From contig CM036622.1 of the NCBI GenBank assembly GCA_020746105.1, positions 13,130,487 to 13,194,486 of the forward strand: a stretch of 64,000 nucleotides of DNA, in the 5' to 3' direction. The stretch is from Trogon surrucura (Eukaryota > Chordata > Aves > Trogoniformes > Trogonidae). A program made the translations under genes and the position numbers. Positions 38,331 to 49,739 of the stretch are shown here, one piece after another (position 1 is the stretch's first letter; every line of letters starts with the position of its first letter). The notes beneath the pieces are model-generated. The model saw only the letters and a list, made by a program, of their open reading frames with translations. It ran no database searches and had not been told where the DNA came from.

Positions 38331-40171
38331 CACTCCCCTTTGGAAGGACAGCAACAAGTGAGCCCAAGTTGTATTCATTGTAAGTGTCCATCCAAAAAAA
38401 AAAAAAAAGAAAATAAGTTTTTGAACTCATATTTCAGATTTTCGAACAGACATGAAGAGAAATTTTCAAAAATCAAACCACAGCAGTGATCAGTTACTTT
38501 TTATTCAGTGACAGCACTCATTCAGTCTAACTTACACTGTTTGTTTTTCTTCTGGTTTTTTTCACCTTTCTTTCTGGTGCTGAATTATAGAGCCAGACTC
38601 TTTATGATAACTCTATTTTGCTAATTAATCTAATTAAGTTTGGTACGTAATTTTACAGAGTAGAGCAAGCTATTCAAGATTGTCATCATTAGGTTAAAGA
38701 GCTGACAATTGATGGAGATAATTTTTTCTTAACAGGCTGCAACCTTTCTGCAAGCAACCCCCTCCCCCAGGGGAGTTCTTCAATTAAATCAGTAATGTTT
38801 CTAGGGAGAGAGAAGAACTTTGCTTTTTAAGAATCATGTAAACAGATCTTCATCAGCTTCTCATTGCTTCGCTTGACAAGAAAAGCAGCAGCTGGTTATT
38901 AATACCTGCTGTGCTCAGCTTTGACAAGCTTGCATTTAAGAATAGCAACGACTGCCTAGCTGTGGTGCAGGTTGAGAAGGGTTTTGAAGGTGTCAGGTGA
39001 GGTCGGGAGAAACCTTGGCAAAATAATACAGTGTCTGGATTGGGTAAATGACGGGACTTGGAGTGGTTCCTGGGCAGTCTGGGAAATGAGCTTTAAACTG
39101 CTGGCGTATTCAGTATTGTTTGGGTATGAGAAGACCTGACAAGAAGATAAATGTAACTGGAGGAAGAGGTGGGGAAAGCTCACCATGATGACTCTTGCCA
39201 GCCTTAAAGCTTTAACAAGCAGGACCTGGAAGGATATTTTTGGCTTTTTGAACACCATTCCCAAATGCTGCTGTTTTGGCTGAAGAACACTCAGTGGGCT
39301 CTGAAGCCCTGGAGCACTGAGTGTGCCAATGGCCCTGCCAGAAGGACCCCTCAGGCCTCGGTGGTGACCAGACACTGATGTCCCTGCAGTGAGCGAGCTC
39401 AGGGTGAGCTCGGTGGGACTGCGTGCAGCCAGAGCAGAGCTCTGCCAGTGGAGCAACCAAGCCCACATGGGTTGTCTTGATGGCTCTGGGTGGGGGGTCT
39501 GTAAATGGGGGCATCTGCAGCCACCAAGGGGAGATTTTCTAGTGCTTAATTTTGCTTCAGATGCCTTCTCTGAAAAAAGGACAGGTAGCAGCTCACTGTG
39601 GCTGGGTCTCACTTCTTCCCCTTGGCTCAGCTCACAGCGTCCTGAGGATGTGGCCACGGAGATGCCTCTGTCTGCATTCCCACAGAGTCTGACCTCGGGG
39701 GTAAAAAGGTCATCTTTGTTAGCTCCTGGTGTTGTGTGAAATATCTCCTTGTTTGTAGCAAAGACAGCTGTTCTCTGTCTTCCTTGTATTTCTCAGTCCT
39801 GGTCCTTTAACCGTGGCAGATCACAGGCTGGTGGGTGCTGGAGCAGCATCCGCTGCAGATCCCATTCTCCTTGGTGGATGGGTGCCAGCGCTGTTGCACA
39901 AGGATCTGGCCAGTTTGGGGAAACACATGGGAAAAAAATCTCGCATAAGGTACCAATAAAACCTGGACTTTAATAAGAAGCAAGTTGCTTTTTCTTAACA
40001 GCTTTTGCTTTTAGTGCATTTTAAGCTTTCTTACGGTGTTATGGAACACCCTCAGCTTGTTTTAGGCAGTTAGTCTGTCTCCATTTAATACTGTTCTTTA
40101 AAAACTCCAGCAATATGATGTGTGGTGTGCCTTTCTCTATGAAAGGTCTTCGAGCACAAGCCACCAGTACC
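38331..40171. other. Stretch without a recognised gene between two CR1 copies
   Basis: Contains an A15 run (38394-38408), a paired TAATTA site (38621-38637), and from about 38960 to 39940 a GC-richer block. That block has a 233-codon open frame on the minus strand (38956-39657) with no recognisable domain and low-complexity Ser/Pro/Leu-rich composition. I regard that frame as probably chance. Confidence 0.45.
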
Positions 40172-40173
40172 GA

Positions 40174-41533
40174 TGAATCATAGAATCATAGAATGTTAGG
40201 GATTGGAAGGGACCTCGAAAGATCATCAAGTCCAATCCCCCTGCCAGAGCAGGAATGCCTAGACTATGCCACACAGGAACGTGTCCAGGCAGGTCTTGAA
40301 TGTCTCCAGAGAAGGAGACTCCACAACCTCTCTGGGCAGCCTGTTCCAGGGCTCCGTCACCCTCACTGAGAAGAAGTTTCTTCTCGAGTTTAAGCGGAAC
40401 CTCTTATGTTCCAGTTTCAGCCCATTACCCCTTGTCCTATCAGTGGTTGTCACCGAGAAGAGCCTGGCTCCATCCTCGTGACACTCACCCTTGATATATT
40501 TGTAAACATTAATGAGGTCACCCCTCAGCCTCCTCTTCTCCAAACTAAAGAGCCCCAGCTCCTTCAGTCTTTTCTCATAAGGGAGATGCTCCACTCCCTT
40601 AATCATCCTAGTTGCCCTGTGCTGGACTCTCTCCAGCAGTTCCCTGTCTTTCTTGAACTGAGGGGCCCAGAACTGGACACAGTATTCCAGATGGAGTCTC
40701 ACCAGGGCAGAGTAGAGGGGAAGGAGAACCTCTCTCGACCTACTAACCACCCCCCTTCTAATACACCCCAGGATGCCATTGGCCTTCCTGGCCACAAGGG
40801 CACAGTGCTGGCTCATGGTCATCCTGCTGTCCACCAAGACTCCCAGGTCCCTTTCCCCTACACTACTCTCTAATAAGTCATTCCCCAACTTATACTGGAA
40901 CCTGGGGTTGTTCCTACCCAGATGCAAGACCCTACATTTACCCTTGTTATATTTCATTAAATTTTTCCTCGCCCAATGCTCCAGCCTGTCCAGGTCTCGC
41001 TGGATGGCAGCACAGCCTGCTGGTGTGTCAGCCACTCCTCCCAGCTTGGTGTCATCAGCAAACTTGCTGATAGTACTCTCTAGTCCCTCATCCAAGTCAT
41101 CGATGAATATATTGAATAATACTGGTCCCAGTACCGACCCTTGAGGCACTCCACTGGATACAGGTCTCCAACCAGACTCTGCCCCATTGACCAAAACTCT
41201 TTGGCTTCTTCCCCTCAGCCAGTTCGCAGTCCACCTCACTACCCGAGAGTCTAGACCACACTTCTGCAGTTTAGCAGCAAGGATGCTGTGGGAGACTGTG
41301 TCAAATGCTTTACTGAAGTCAAGGTAGACCACATCCACCGCTCGGCCATCATCTATCCACCTTGTTATATCCTCATAAAAGGCTATGAGGTTAGTCAAGC
41401 ACGACTTCCCTTTGGTGAAGCCATGTTGACTGTCTCTAATGACCCTCTTATCCCTGATATGCCTTGAGATGGCACCAAGGATAAGTCGTTCCATCACTTT
41501 CCCAGGGATGGAGGTGAGGCTGACCGGTCTATA
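40174..41533 (-). mobile_element. CR1 non-LTR retrotransposon, 5'-truncated, long and well preserved
   Basis: Read on the minus strand this is a 1.36-kb CR1 copy: the C-terminal half of ORF2 (reverse transcriptase) followed by a short 3' UTR ending in the CR1 tail (its reverse complement, ATCATAGAATCATAGAATG, begins at about 40177). The 5' break at about 41533 removes the endonuclease and N-terminal RT. GATGAA occurs at both edges (40172-40177 and 41534-41539) and may be a target-site duplication, although CR1 often lacks clear ones. The open frame indicates a relatively young copy. Confidence 0.95.
40259..41533 (-). CDS. CR1 ORF2 reverse transcriptase, C-terminal part (5'-truncated, frame intact)
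   Basis: An uninterrupted frame from the 5' truncation point, through a methionine at 41497, to a TAG stop at 40259-40261 (412 residues from that Met). It encodes the RNA-dependent DNA polymerase used for target-primed reverse transcription. Visible RT motifs, counted from the Met: [13 protein letters not shown] near 25-37, [13 protein letters not shown] near 58-70, [20 protein letters not shown] near 115-134, and the catalytic FADD at 146-149. These are followed by the CR1 thumb and C-terminal blocks ([32 protein letters not shown]). The apurinic endonuclease and N-terminal RT are missing, so the element cannot be autonomous. There is no promoter here, so expression is not expected unless by read-through. 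Confidence 0.9.
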   Translation of the reverse strand, partial: YRPVSLTSIPGKVMERLILGAISRHIRDKRVIRDSQHGFTKGKSCLTNLIAFYEDITRWIDDGRAVDVVYLDFSKAFDTVSHSILAAKLQKCGLDSRVVRWTANWLRGRSQRVLVNGAESGWRPVSSGVPQGSVLGPVLFNIFIDDLDEGLESTISKFADDTKLGGVADTPAGCAAIQRDLDRLEHWARKNLMKYNKGKCRVLHLGRNNPRFQYKLGNDLLESSVGERDLGVLVDSRMTMSQHCALVARKANGILGCIRRGVVSRSREVLLPLYSALVRLHLEYCVQFWAPQFKKDRELLERVQHRATRMIKGVEHLPYEKRLKELGLFSLEKRRLRGDLINVYKYIKGECHEDGARLFSVTTTDRTRGNGLKLEHKRFRLNSRRNFFSVRVTEPWNRLPREVVESPSLETFKTCLDTFLCGIV

Positions 41534-41539
41534 GATGAA

Positions 41540-44500
41540 GGAACATTAAATAAAAATCCAGGTGAATACTGAACTGGCGGTCAAGGTTCCCATCTGGCAG
41601 GGAATATTTGGACAAAATGGATTTAGAGAATTTTTGCTATGAATTCTGAGATTATTCCATTTGAATCCTCCTACCTGGATCCATTTAACTAACTCCTAGC
41701 AGGTACCTTGATGCAAAAGAGAGGTTGTTCTTTTTTTCTCTGGCTGCTGCCTTTAACACTACAATAGGTACTATACAGCCACAAGAACATGATGTAGTTT
41801 CTTGTTCATTTCTTAAATAGAAAATTGATGCTGGTATGGATCCGAAATGTATTACATTCCCTGTATCATACAATTACAGCATCTTTTACTTCATTGGTTT
41901 TTGCTCTTGAGTCAGAGCTAGAAAGTTACTTTGTTCATTGAAGGAAGAGAATTGCTGTTTTTATCAAAATGAGGAACCAGCTTTATGGGGGTTTTGAAGG
42001 TTTTATTGAAGTCTTTGCAATATTCAGTCAAAGTTCTCCTGTAGATGCACAAAGCAAGACGTTCATAGAGAAGGTGTCCCAACAAAGCTAAAGGTGCCAT
42101 CAGAAGAGGCAGCCACACGATGCGACTTCAGTGCTTTGGCCGCAGCCGAGAGCTTTCTGTTTGTGTCAAAGTCTGCCCTGAAAAACTTGGGGGGGGGAAA
42201 CCCTCTTATTTTTCTTGCTGTTGCATGTTCAGCACGGTTCTAGTGGCAGACAACTATTGACAGGACTCAGAAGTGATGTCACAAACAAAAGCAGCGAACA
42301 TGGTATCGTTAGGCAAAAGAATTAGACTGAAACCTGAAGTCTTTGGGACTGAAAAATGGGACTGAACATTGTGCACAGGACATTTTCTCCTATGAGACAT
42401 TTATGCTAACTATAACTGTAACTATACTCAATGTTACATTCTTCTGAGGGATTGAATAATGTGCTAGTCAGAGCACAAGCGCTGCTGCAAGGCTATTTAT
42501 GTAGCTTCTTGTCTGTAATAGATGCACCAAAGGAAAGGGGCTGCTTTGATCTTAGCCAGCCAGAGCAGAGGAGTGCACACACAAGACTCGAGCTCTCTTC
42601 CTGACATTGTCATTCAGCGTGTCAGCTTACGTGTGGCAAATCAGCTTTCTAAGCTCTGTACCTCAAAAATGAAACAGATGGGCCGTATCAGCTTCCTCCC
42701 ACTGTTAAATGAAGATGAAGCACGTATTGATGAAAACTCCCCCAGTAGATTTCTTTGAGGTCTACAAGCACCAAGGAACACAAAGGGTTAACCTTATAGA
42801 AGGGTGAGTTTTTTCCGTGTTCTGGTTTTACAGAGAAAGGACAGGTATTTTTAATAATTTTCCATTTGGATTTTGTCTTGGTTTAGTTTTTGAGAGTGGA
42901 TCCAAATACAATGCTTATTATGTTCACTGCATGGAGAGGCACACAATTTTGCCTTTAGGAGGAAGCAGCATGTAAGTGGCAGCACACACTGGACGATTCT
43001 GCTCTTGTATTGCTGTTATAAAAGAGGAAAAAAAACCCTCATGTCTGCTGATCCTTTACGTGATTTAAGTGGAACTAGTTGTACATTAATCTAAAAACCC
43101 CAGTTCTATGTAATAGTAATTTTTCTAAGAAAATAACATTTGATACACAGTCAGCAACCAATTAAACTAGGTATCACAGATCTATGCTACATTGTGATCT
43201 CCAAATGGGTAAAGAAGCCGTGCAGGTTTATACATTCATGTATATTGCTTAACACCGTATACTTCCCCTAATGACTTCGGTTCGCTCAATCAGTTTTCCT
43301 CAAGCACAGCTTATGGCTGAAGGGTTTTGAACTTATTCAGGCATCTCCAAATCCTTTACAAATAAAACAGAGGCAACTGACCATAAAGCATATCATATTA
43401 CAAATGGTGGTATTAACATTTTCTTAGCAGAAGTGATAAGAGAAAAGCCCACTGCCTCTTTGGGGAATGAGAGCTACATCTCTGGGGGATCTAAGAAGGA
43501 AAGTGAGCTTCGAGATAATTGCCCTGGATCCTCATTACATTGACACTGTTTCACAGGACAGGAACGTGTTTTGATAAATTTACTACAAGATCACTATGAT
43601 CCTTCTCTATATTCCCTTGAAATCAGGCAGGGATTAGATGTATGTTGTCTGCGATCACTTTGTGTGAAGGGTGTCGTGCTAAGGGCGACCCAAAGAAGCT
43701 ACCTGGGGCTTGATCAGGATGGATCCCTTCCTGTGCTGATAAATCTAGGACATGGGATGGCTGTGTTCAGTGGTGAACTGGCAAAGCAAAATAAGGAAAA
43801 CAAAAAAGGCAAATGCAATACATGAACGAAAAAGGGGGAACTTACTCAAAGCAAGAACGAAGAGATTGCTGGAATCTTGTCTGTTTTTAAAAATAAAACC
43901 TTAGTCAGAATAAGGGGAAAGAGTATATTTAGAGCCAGAAAAACAACCTGGCTTTCCTGGCTCCATATATACACTATTTTGCCAGACTCCAGCGAAAACT
44001 GCACAGTTTTTCCCCTCAGAAACAAACAACCCTGTTTGCTCCCAAAACTCAAAGAAAGCTTAATTCGCTTTAAGCTGCTAAAAAAACTTCCTGCATCTTG
44101 GGTTAGCGTTGTGTGCCAGGCTTCAGCGTGCTGAGAAATGAAAAACTGCTTTGTAATGGAAAAGCCAGTTCATTCCTCGCTATGTGGTGCCACAGTAATA
44201 AAAAAGAAAGTTGCAAACATTCCCCTCTTAAAGAGGCCAGAAGGAACAGGGGATTAATTTAAGGAGTGCAGACTCAAGATCACTGTGATCAGAATCGTAC
44301 TCTCCAGCCATTTCCAGCCTCGGAAAGCACTGGTTTTCTTGGATATTTGTAATTCAGTGAACTGCATGATAGAAAGAGAAAGCTGCATAAAGCTACTCAC
44401 TGTTACAAAGTGGGAGGCTAATGAAGTTCATTTAACAGACCAGTGGTGCAAACTTGTTATCAGATGGCTTGTGCAGATCCCAGATGGCTTAAGTAAAGCT

Positions 44501-47500
44501 GGGAACTTAAACAGGTACCTTGCATTTTGTCCTTGGATTAATAAAATGTTGAGATACTCACAGCTCTTTTGCAGCAGGGCTAATGACTTTCTATAACTAT
44601 GTGCTTAAGCTGAAAAGGAACAGATTTTAAGGCTGTGTACCTCTAAGTCGCATTTTTTCAGCCAGCTAATTGAATTATTTTTGTCATAGCAGAACAGCAC
44701 TGGAAAATCTCAGACCATGTCCTCGATTGCTGCACCGCTTTGTCGATGAAGCAGGCATCATGCTGAGCATGAAGTGCTGCTCTTCCTCCTCCCCTGCCAG
44801 ATGAGGAACCACATCTGGCTGCAGCAAGGGGAGACCAAGCAGCTCCCCACTGCATCTCTGGCTGTGATATCTGCAGAGGAGAAAAAGGAGCCAGGCTGGA
44901 GGGGGTCAAACTGCTGTTAGGCAGTACGTAAAATACAGAGCTAGCTGAGTTTTCAGAGGTTTCTTTCTTCATGTCTGTGACTACATCTGTAAGACTACCA
45001 TGTACCACTAACTCCCTGCCAGTTCAGTCTCTGCACCGCCTAACCCTTGCAGCACCAGCCGTTGTACTTGAATACACACAATGTATTTATATTTGTTTGT
45101 AAAACAATTATTACCAGTGCAGACTTTGACTCCGTAGTAGTTTATTCTGCTGTTGGCCTTTTGGCCACCCCATGCAGCTACACCAGCAACCCTTCTTGAC
45201 AATCTTCGATCCACTCATCGTGGCAGATCTACAGTGTGTTACTGTTGCCAGTTGTCCTTTTGTATATGGCTTTCACAATCCTCTTCTCCAGATCCATAAG
45301 GAGTGTTTTGATAATGAAAGAGCTGGAAGGAAGGAAATCTGGCAAAAGCAGGTCCAGTTCTAGTTTCAGACGTGCTTGCTGTGAGTACATCCCCCAAGGA
45401 CAGATGTGCAGGCACCAGAAGAGTGAGGCTGCTTGTGCCTGGACCCTTCTTCGGGGCATCAAGCAGCAAGATCTGATCTCTGCAGACATCAAGAAACATT
45501 GCCCCTGAGCCCACCCCATGAGCAAGGCACACGCAGGGGCCCCAGCAGCACCCTTGCGTGGCACTGGACCAGCAGCATCTGTGTGTCAGAGCAGCTCCTG
45601 GCATGGCTGGGGGAGACAGGGAGGATGCTACAGGTACATAACCCAAATATAGGTAACAGTAGCATTATCTTTAATAATAGATTACTTTCACTGGCCAAAA
45701 CACAGCATTTTAGTTAAGATACTGCCTTTCACTTACATCTGGTGTTTACACACGTCAGTGATTCAATGCCAGACAAATCCTGCATAATGTCTTTGGTAAA
45801 ACACTGTTACAATAGCTGCCTGCAGCATTTCTTCTTTGTGTTCTCGCTAGAGGCGATGGCTGGTTCTGTGGGCAATGAAGAGCAAATGACAGTTTTATCC
45901 TGATCAGTTCATTCACCCTTCAGGAGAAATGCCCAGAAATCAGCAACAATTTTATGTGTCTCCAAAACTGAACGACTCTGTACAGTCATGTCTTCAAGGT
46001 AGCTCTCTAATCAGCTCTCTTTTGTATATATCAAGAATGATAGCATATGGCATCTATGAAATAGGAAATTCAAAGCTATGGAAGTTAGCTTTAATCTTAT
46101 AAAAGAGCATAAAAAGAAGCCTCAGCAAAGCTTTGTGAAGATCACTTAAAGGACTTTTACCAATGTTGCTTAAATAGGAGTTAACTGAGTTACTTGTTCT
46201 TTTTTTAGCCCATTTGCTTTAAGTTCCCCACCTAAAATACCTTGCTCTTTTTCCTTTTCTCTGTGCCTCATGGCTGAGCAAAATTAGCAATTCAGGAGTT
46301 TGGGGTGGAATGGGAGAGGCTATGCTATGAAAGCAGCTTCAGACTGCATTTCTATGCATCCTAACTTTTTTTTTTTTTTTTTTTTTTGTCCAGAAGAAAT
46401 CTATTCTGTGAAGAGACAGCCAAATTGACTGTATGTATCCCTGCATTTATGAAAACAAAAATGTGACTATCAGAATGAAGGTAAAAAACAGAGGTCAAAA
46501 TGAATTGTCATGCACTCATTCACTAACCTTCCTGGAAGTGAGGTTCTGCTTGAAGATAAAACTATTCTTTTCTGTGCCAATATACAAAAGTAACTTAATA
46601 TCCTTTGCTGAGATACTGAAGAGTTTGCTCAGACTCTTGTTCAGGTGCTGCTTTGGAGCAAAGAAAGATGTTCTGGTGTGGACAAGATTGGTTAATTGGA
46701 GTTTATCCAATCAACCATGTAGGAAGAAGACCAAAATGAAACGATTTTATGTATCCAAACATAATCCATGAGAAATACTTTTCTACACTGCTCAACAGAG
46801 GCAGTACATTATACATATATAGCATGCCATCTCAGCCAGCAGAGGACAAATTTGACACTTGCTTCTAATTTGCTTTCTCTTAAGTTGCAGACACACTTGC
46901 TCAACTTTACTAATTACAATTTGGAAAGATTGGAGAGAGAGTTTGGGAATAAAAAGAATCCATAAAATCCTGAAAACAAACCTTCACAGGCAAGCAGGCT
47001 GGATAAACCCCTACACAAACCACTATAAACTCCTCACAACTGCATCTGTGGCAGGTGGTGGATCCATGGATCCAGCTGTATTTTCACTTTAAAATCCTGA
47101 AGTCTCATGAACTGGAGGAGTTCAGCACGGGGACAGCTTGCAAATTCAGGTCACAAAAGTATTCAGAAAGGTCTTAACTTCCTAGTGAGAGTAGTCCTTT
47201 GCACATATATGATTCATATTCTTCTGAGAGAGCAGGATTAGAGGCTATATGGGATTTTGGTAAAGGACTATCATACAAGAATGAAACGAAGGACATTCCC
47301 AGGCAATCTGAAGAAGACCCAATACTAGCCATTCTCCTATCTCTATTAACTTTCAAATCTGCTTACTCATTTATGCTATACAAGCTTGATCAAGAGATCA
47401 TTTAGTGGTAACAGTATTAGCTGTCTGAGTAGAGGGACAAAACATGGCTTATTAAAAACATGATTGATGCAACCTTTTCAAAAGACCACAATGGTCAGTT

Positions 47501-48494
47501 TTGCTAGATTAAGAGTCCAGTGTAGCTCTCCAGTTAGCTCAAACATCTCAGATATAAGCTGCCACATTGCCTACTGCAGTCCCATGCAGGACCTACAATG
47601 TGTCACTGTGGGTCCTGAACAGCACAGCCAGGGACATAATTTAGATTAGCCCATGTTACTGCACATCTGCATTGCTCTAGGAGTGTGAACAGGACTGCTT
47701 GCTGTTGCTCAGCTTGCAATATCAAGGATGTTCTCACGCAAGAGCCAAAGGTAGCCCTGGTGCAACACCATGTCAGCATCAGCCCATGGCTTCCAGACAT
47801 GGGCACCACCTGTTCGGTGCAAGGCTGAGAGGTCTTTGCACGGTACTGCATTGTCCATGTACACCTGCACCCCACAACTTCAGTGGAATCTAAAGAAAAA
47901 AAACCAACTGTTTTTATGGACAATCATCAACTCAGGAAGGGTAAAAGGGAAATAAAAACCAAAGCAACCAGGAGCATATCACAAATGATCCCCCTTGGAT
48001 TCATGTGGAAAGACTTTGTGGAGAACAAAAGGAAAAGATCAGAAAGAAGAAAACAAAAAAAAAGAGATCTAACTGGTGATGTCAGACATTGTTGGGAATA
48101 AAGGAAGGAAAGGGAAATAATGTCCTTGCTTTCTCCACAGGTGCCACAAAGGCAGGGCAAGGGCTGGTGAATAGACTGCAGCACCCACTCATTCCATCTA
48201 GCAGGTCACCTGCACTGTATCCTTCCTCCTCAGGGCAAAAACCAGTACCAGCCCTTTGCCAGCAGATTGGGAAGGGCATCCTTTGCTGGAGAGAGGGGAA
48301 AGAAGAGGTTTACACTTGCCTGCTGGAGGATGAAGTACCAGCCATTCTGGCAGGTCCTCACTACTCTAATTCTAGCTGTGTCTGTTTGGAAAGTAACTCC
48401 TAAATTTCCTGTGGGGCTCAGTACAGATTCTCTTGAAGTACAGAGGATGTGAACAACAGTGCACTAATCTCCTGCTAGTAATAGCTCTGGAACT
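41540..48494. other. Stretch without a recognised gene
   Basis: Unique sequence between the two long CR1 copies. A T22 run lies at 46366-46387. Overlapping short frames on both strands at 45.2-45.7 and 47.5-48.4 kb (up to 135 codons) reflect locally higher GC and show no recognisable protein family. No convincing splice-bounded exon was found. Confidence 0.5.
46366..46387. repeat. T22 homopolymer
   Basis: Twenty-two consecutive T residues. On the minus strand this is a poly-A, but no retroelement or processed-gene body was recognised beside it. Confidence 0.9.
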
Positions 48495-49739
48495 TGTCAC
48501 GCATGACCCATCTCATCTCTCTCTATGACTGGGTGACCCGTCTAGTGGATGAGGGGAAGGCTGTGGATGTGGTCTACCTCAATTTCAGCAAAGCTTTTGA
48601 CACAGTCTCCTGCAGTACTCTCCTGGAAATGCTGGAGCCCATGGCTTGGACAGATGCAGCCTTTGCTGGGTAAAAAACTGGTTGGATGACTGGGACCAGA
48701 GAGTGGTGGTGAATGATGCTGCACCCAGTTGGTGTCTGGTGACCAGTGGTGTCCCCCAGGGATCAGTACGGGGCCCAGTCTTGTTCAACATCTTCATTGA
48801 TGACCTGACCTGGATGAGGGAATTGAGTCTACCCTTAGTAAGTTTGCAGATGACACCAAGCTGGGGGGCAGTGTCGATCTGCTGGAGGGCAGGAAGGCAC
48901 TGCAGAGGGACCTGGACAGGCTGGGTCGATGGGCTGAGGCCAGTGGTGTGAAGCTCAACCAGACCAAGTGCAGGATCCTACACTTTGGCCACAATAACCC
49001 CCTGCAGCGCTACCGGCTGGGGGAGGAGTGGCTGGAGAGCGGCCGGCAGAGAGGGACCTGGGAGTGCTGGTTCACAACATGTTGAACATGAGCCAGCAGT
49101 GTGCCCGGGTGGCCTGGAAGGCCAATGGCATCCTGGCTTGTACCAGGACCAGTGTGGCCAGCAGGAGCAGGGATGTAATTCTGCCCCTGTGCTCAGCCCT
49201 GGTGAGGCTTCACCTCAAACCCTGTGTGCAGATCTGGGCCCCTCACTGCAAGAAAGACATTGAGGGACTGGAGCGGGTCCAGAGGAGAGCAACGAGGCTG
49301 GGGAAGGGACTGGAGGGAAAGTCCTGTGAGGAGACGCTGAGGGAGCTGGGGGTGTTCAGCCTGGAGAAGAGGAGACTCAGGGGGGACCTTCTCACTCTCT
49401 ACAACTGTCTGAAGGAAGGGTGTAGTCAGGTGGGGATCAGGCTCTTCTCCCAGGCAACGAGTGACAGGACGAGAGGGCACGACCTGAAACTGCCTGAGGG
49501 GAGGTTCAGGTTGGATCTCAGGAAGCCCTTCCTGATGGAGAGGGTGCTCAGGCATTGGGATGTGCTGCCCAGGGAAGTGGTGGAGTCATCGTCCCTGGAA
49601 GTGTTTAAGGACAGGCTGGATGGGACACTTAGGGCCGTGGTCTGGCTGATGTGATGGTGTTGGGTCATGGGCTGGACTTGATGATCTCAGAGGTCTTTTC
49701 CAGCCTCAACAATTCTGTGAGTCTGTGATTCTGTGATTC
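48495..49739 (+). mobile_element. CR1 non-LTR retrotransposon, 5'-truncated, decayed coding region
   Basis: A plus-strand CR1 of about 1.25 kb. It begins in the RT region (CTATGACTGGGTGACCCGTC) and runs through the catalytic core and C-terminus to a 3' UTR containing GGACTTGATGATCTCAGAGG and the tail GTCTGTGATTCTGTGATTCC at 49721-49740. It differs clearly from the copy at 40174 and probably represents another subfamily. The 5' edge is approximate. Confidence 0.92.
48510..49654 (+). pseudogene. CR1 ORF2 reverse transcriptase, frameshifted
   Basis: RT blocks lie in order but in different frames. [17 protein letters not shown] block near 48564-48610 runs into a frame break around 48640. [18 protein letters not shown] at about 48744-48804 then breaks at a small insertion near 48805-48815. 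[11 protein letters not shown] lies near 48840-48870 in another frame. After a further shift near 49045, the C-terminal part is open from 49028 to 49654, ending in TGA. At least three frameshifts make it non-functional. The C-terminal 200 codons remain uninterrupted, so decay is moderate. Confidence 0.88.

Noticed and set aside
37946-38408. A16 and A15 runs as the tail of a processed retrogene
   Set aside because: No gene-like body precedes either run, and CR1 elements, which do not use poly-A tails, dominate here.
40266-41144. Several plus-strand open frames of 60-155 codons
   Set aside because: They lie antisense to the CR1 reverse-transcriptase frame and are shadows of its codon structure.
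49193-49668. Minus-strand frames of 80-120 codons
   Set aside because: Antisense shadows of the plus-strand CR1 C-terminal coding region.
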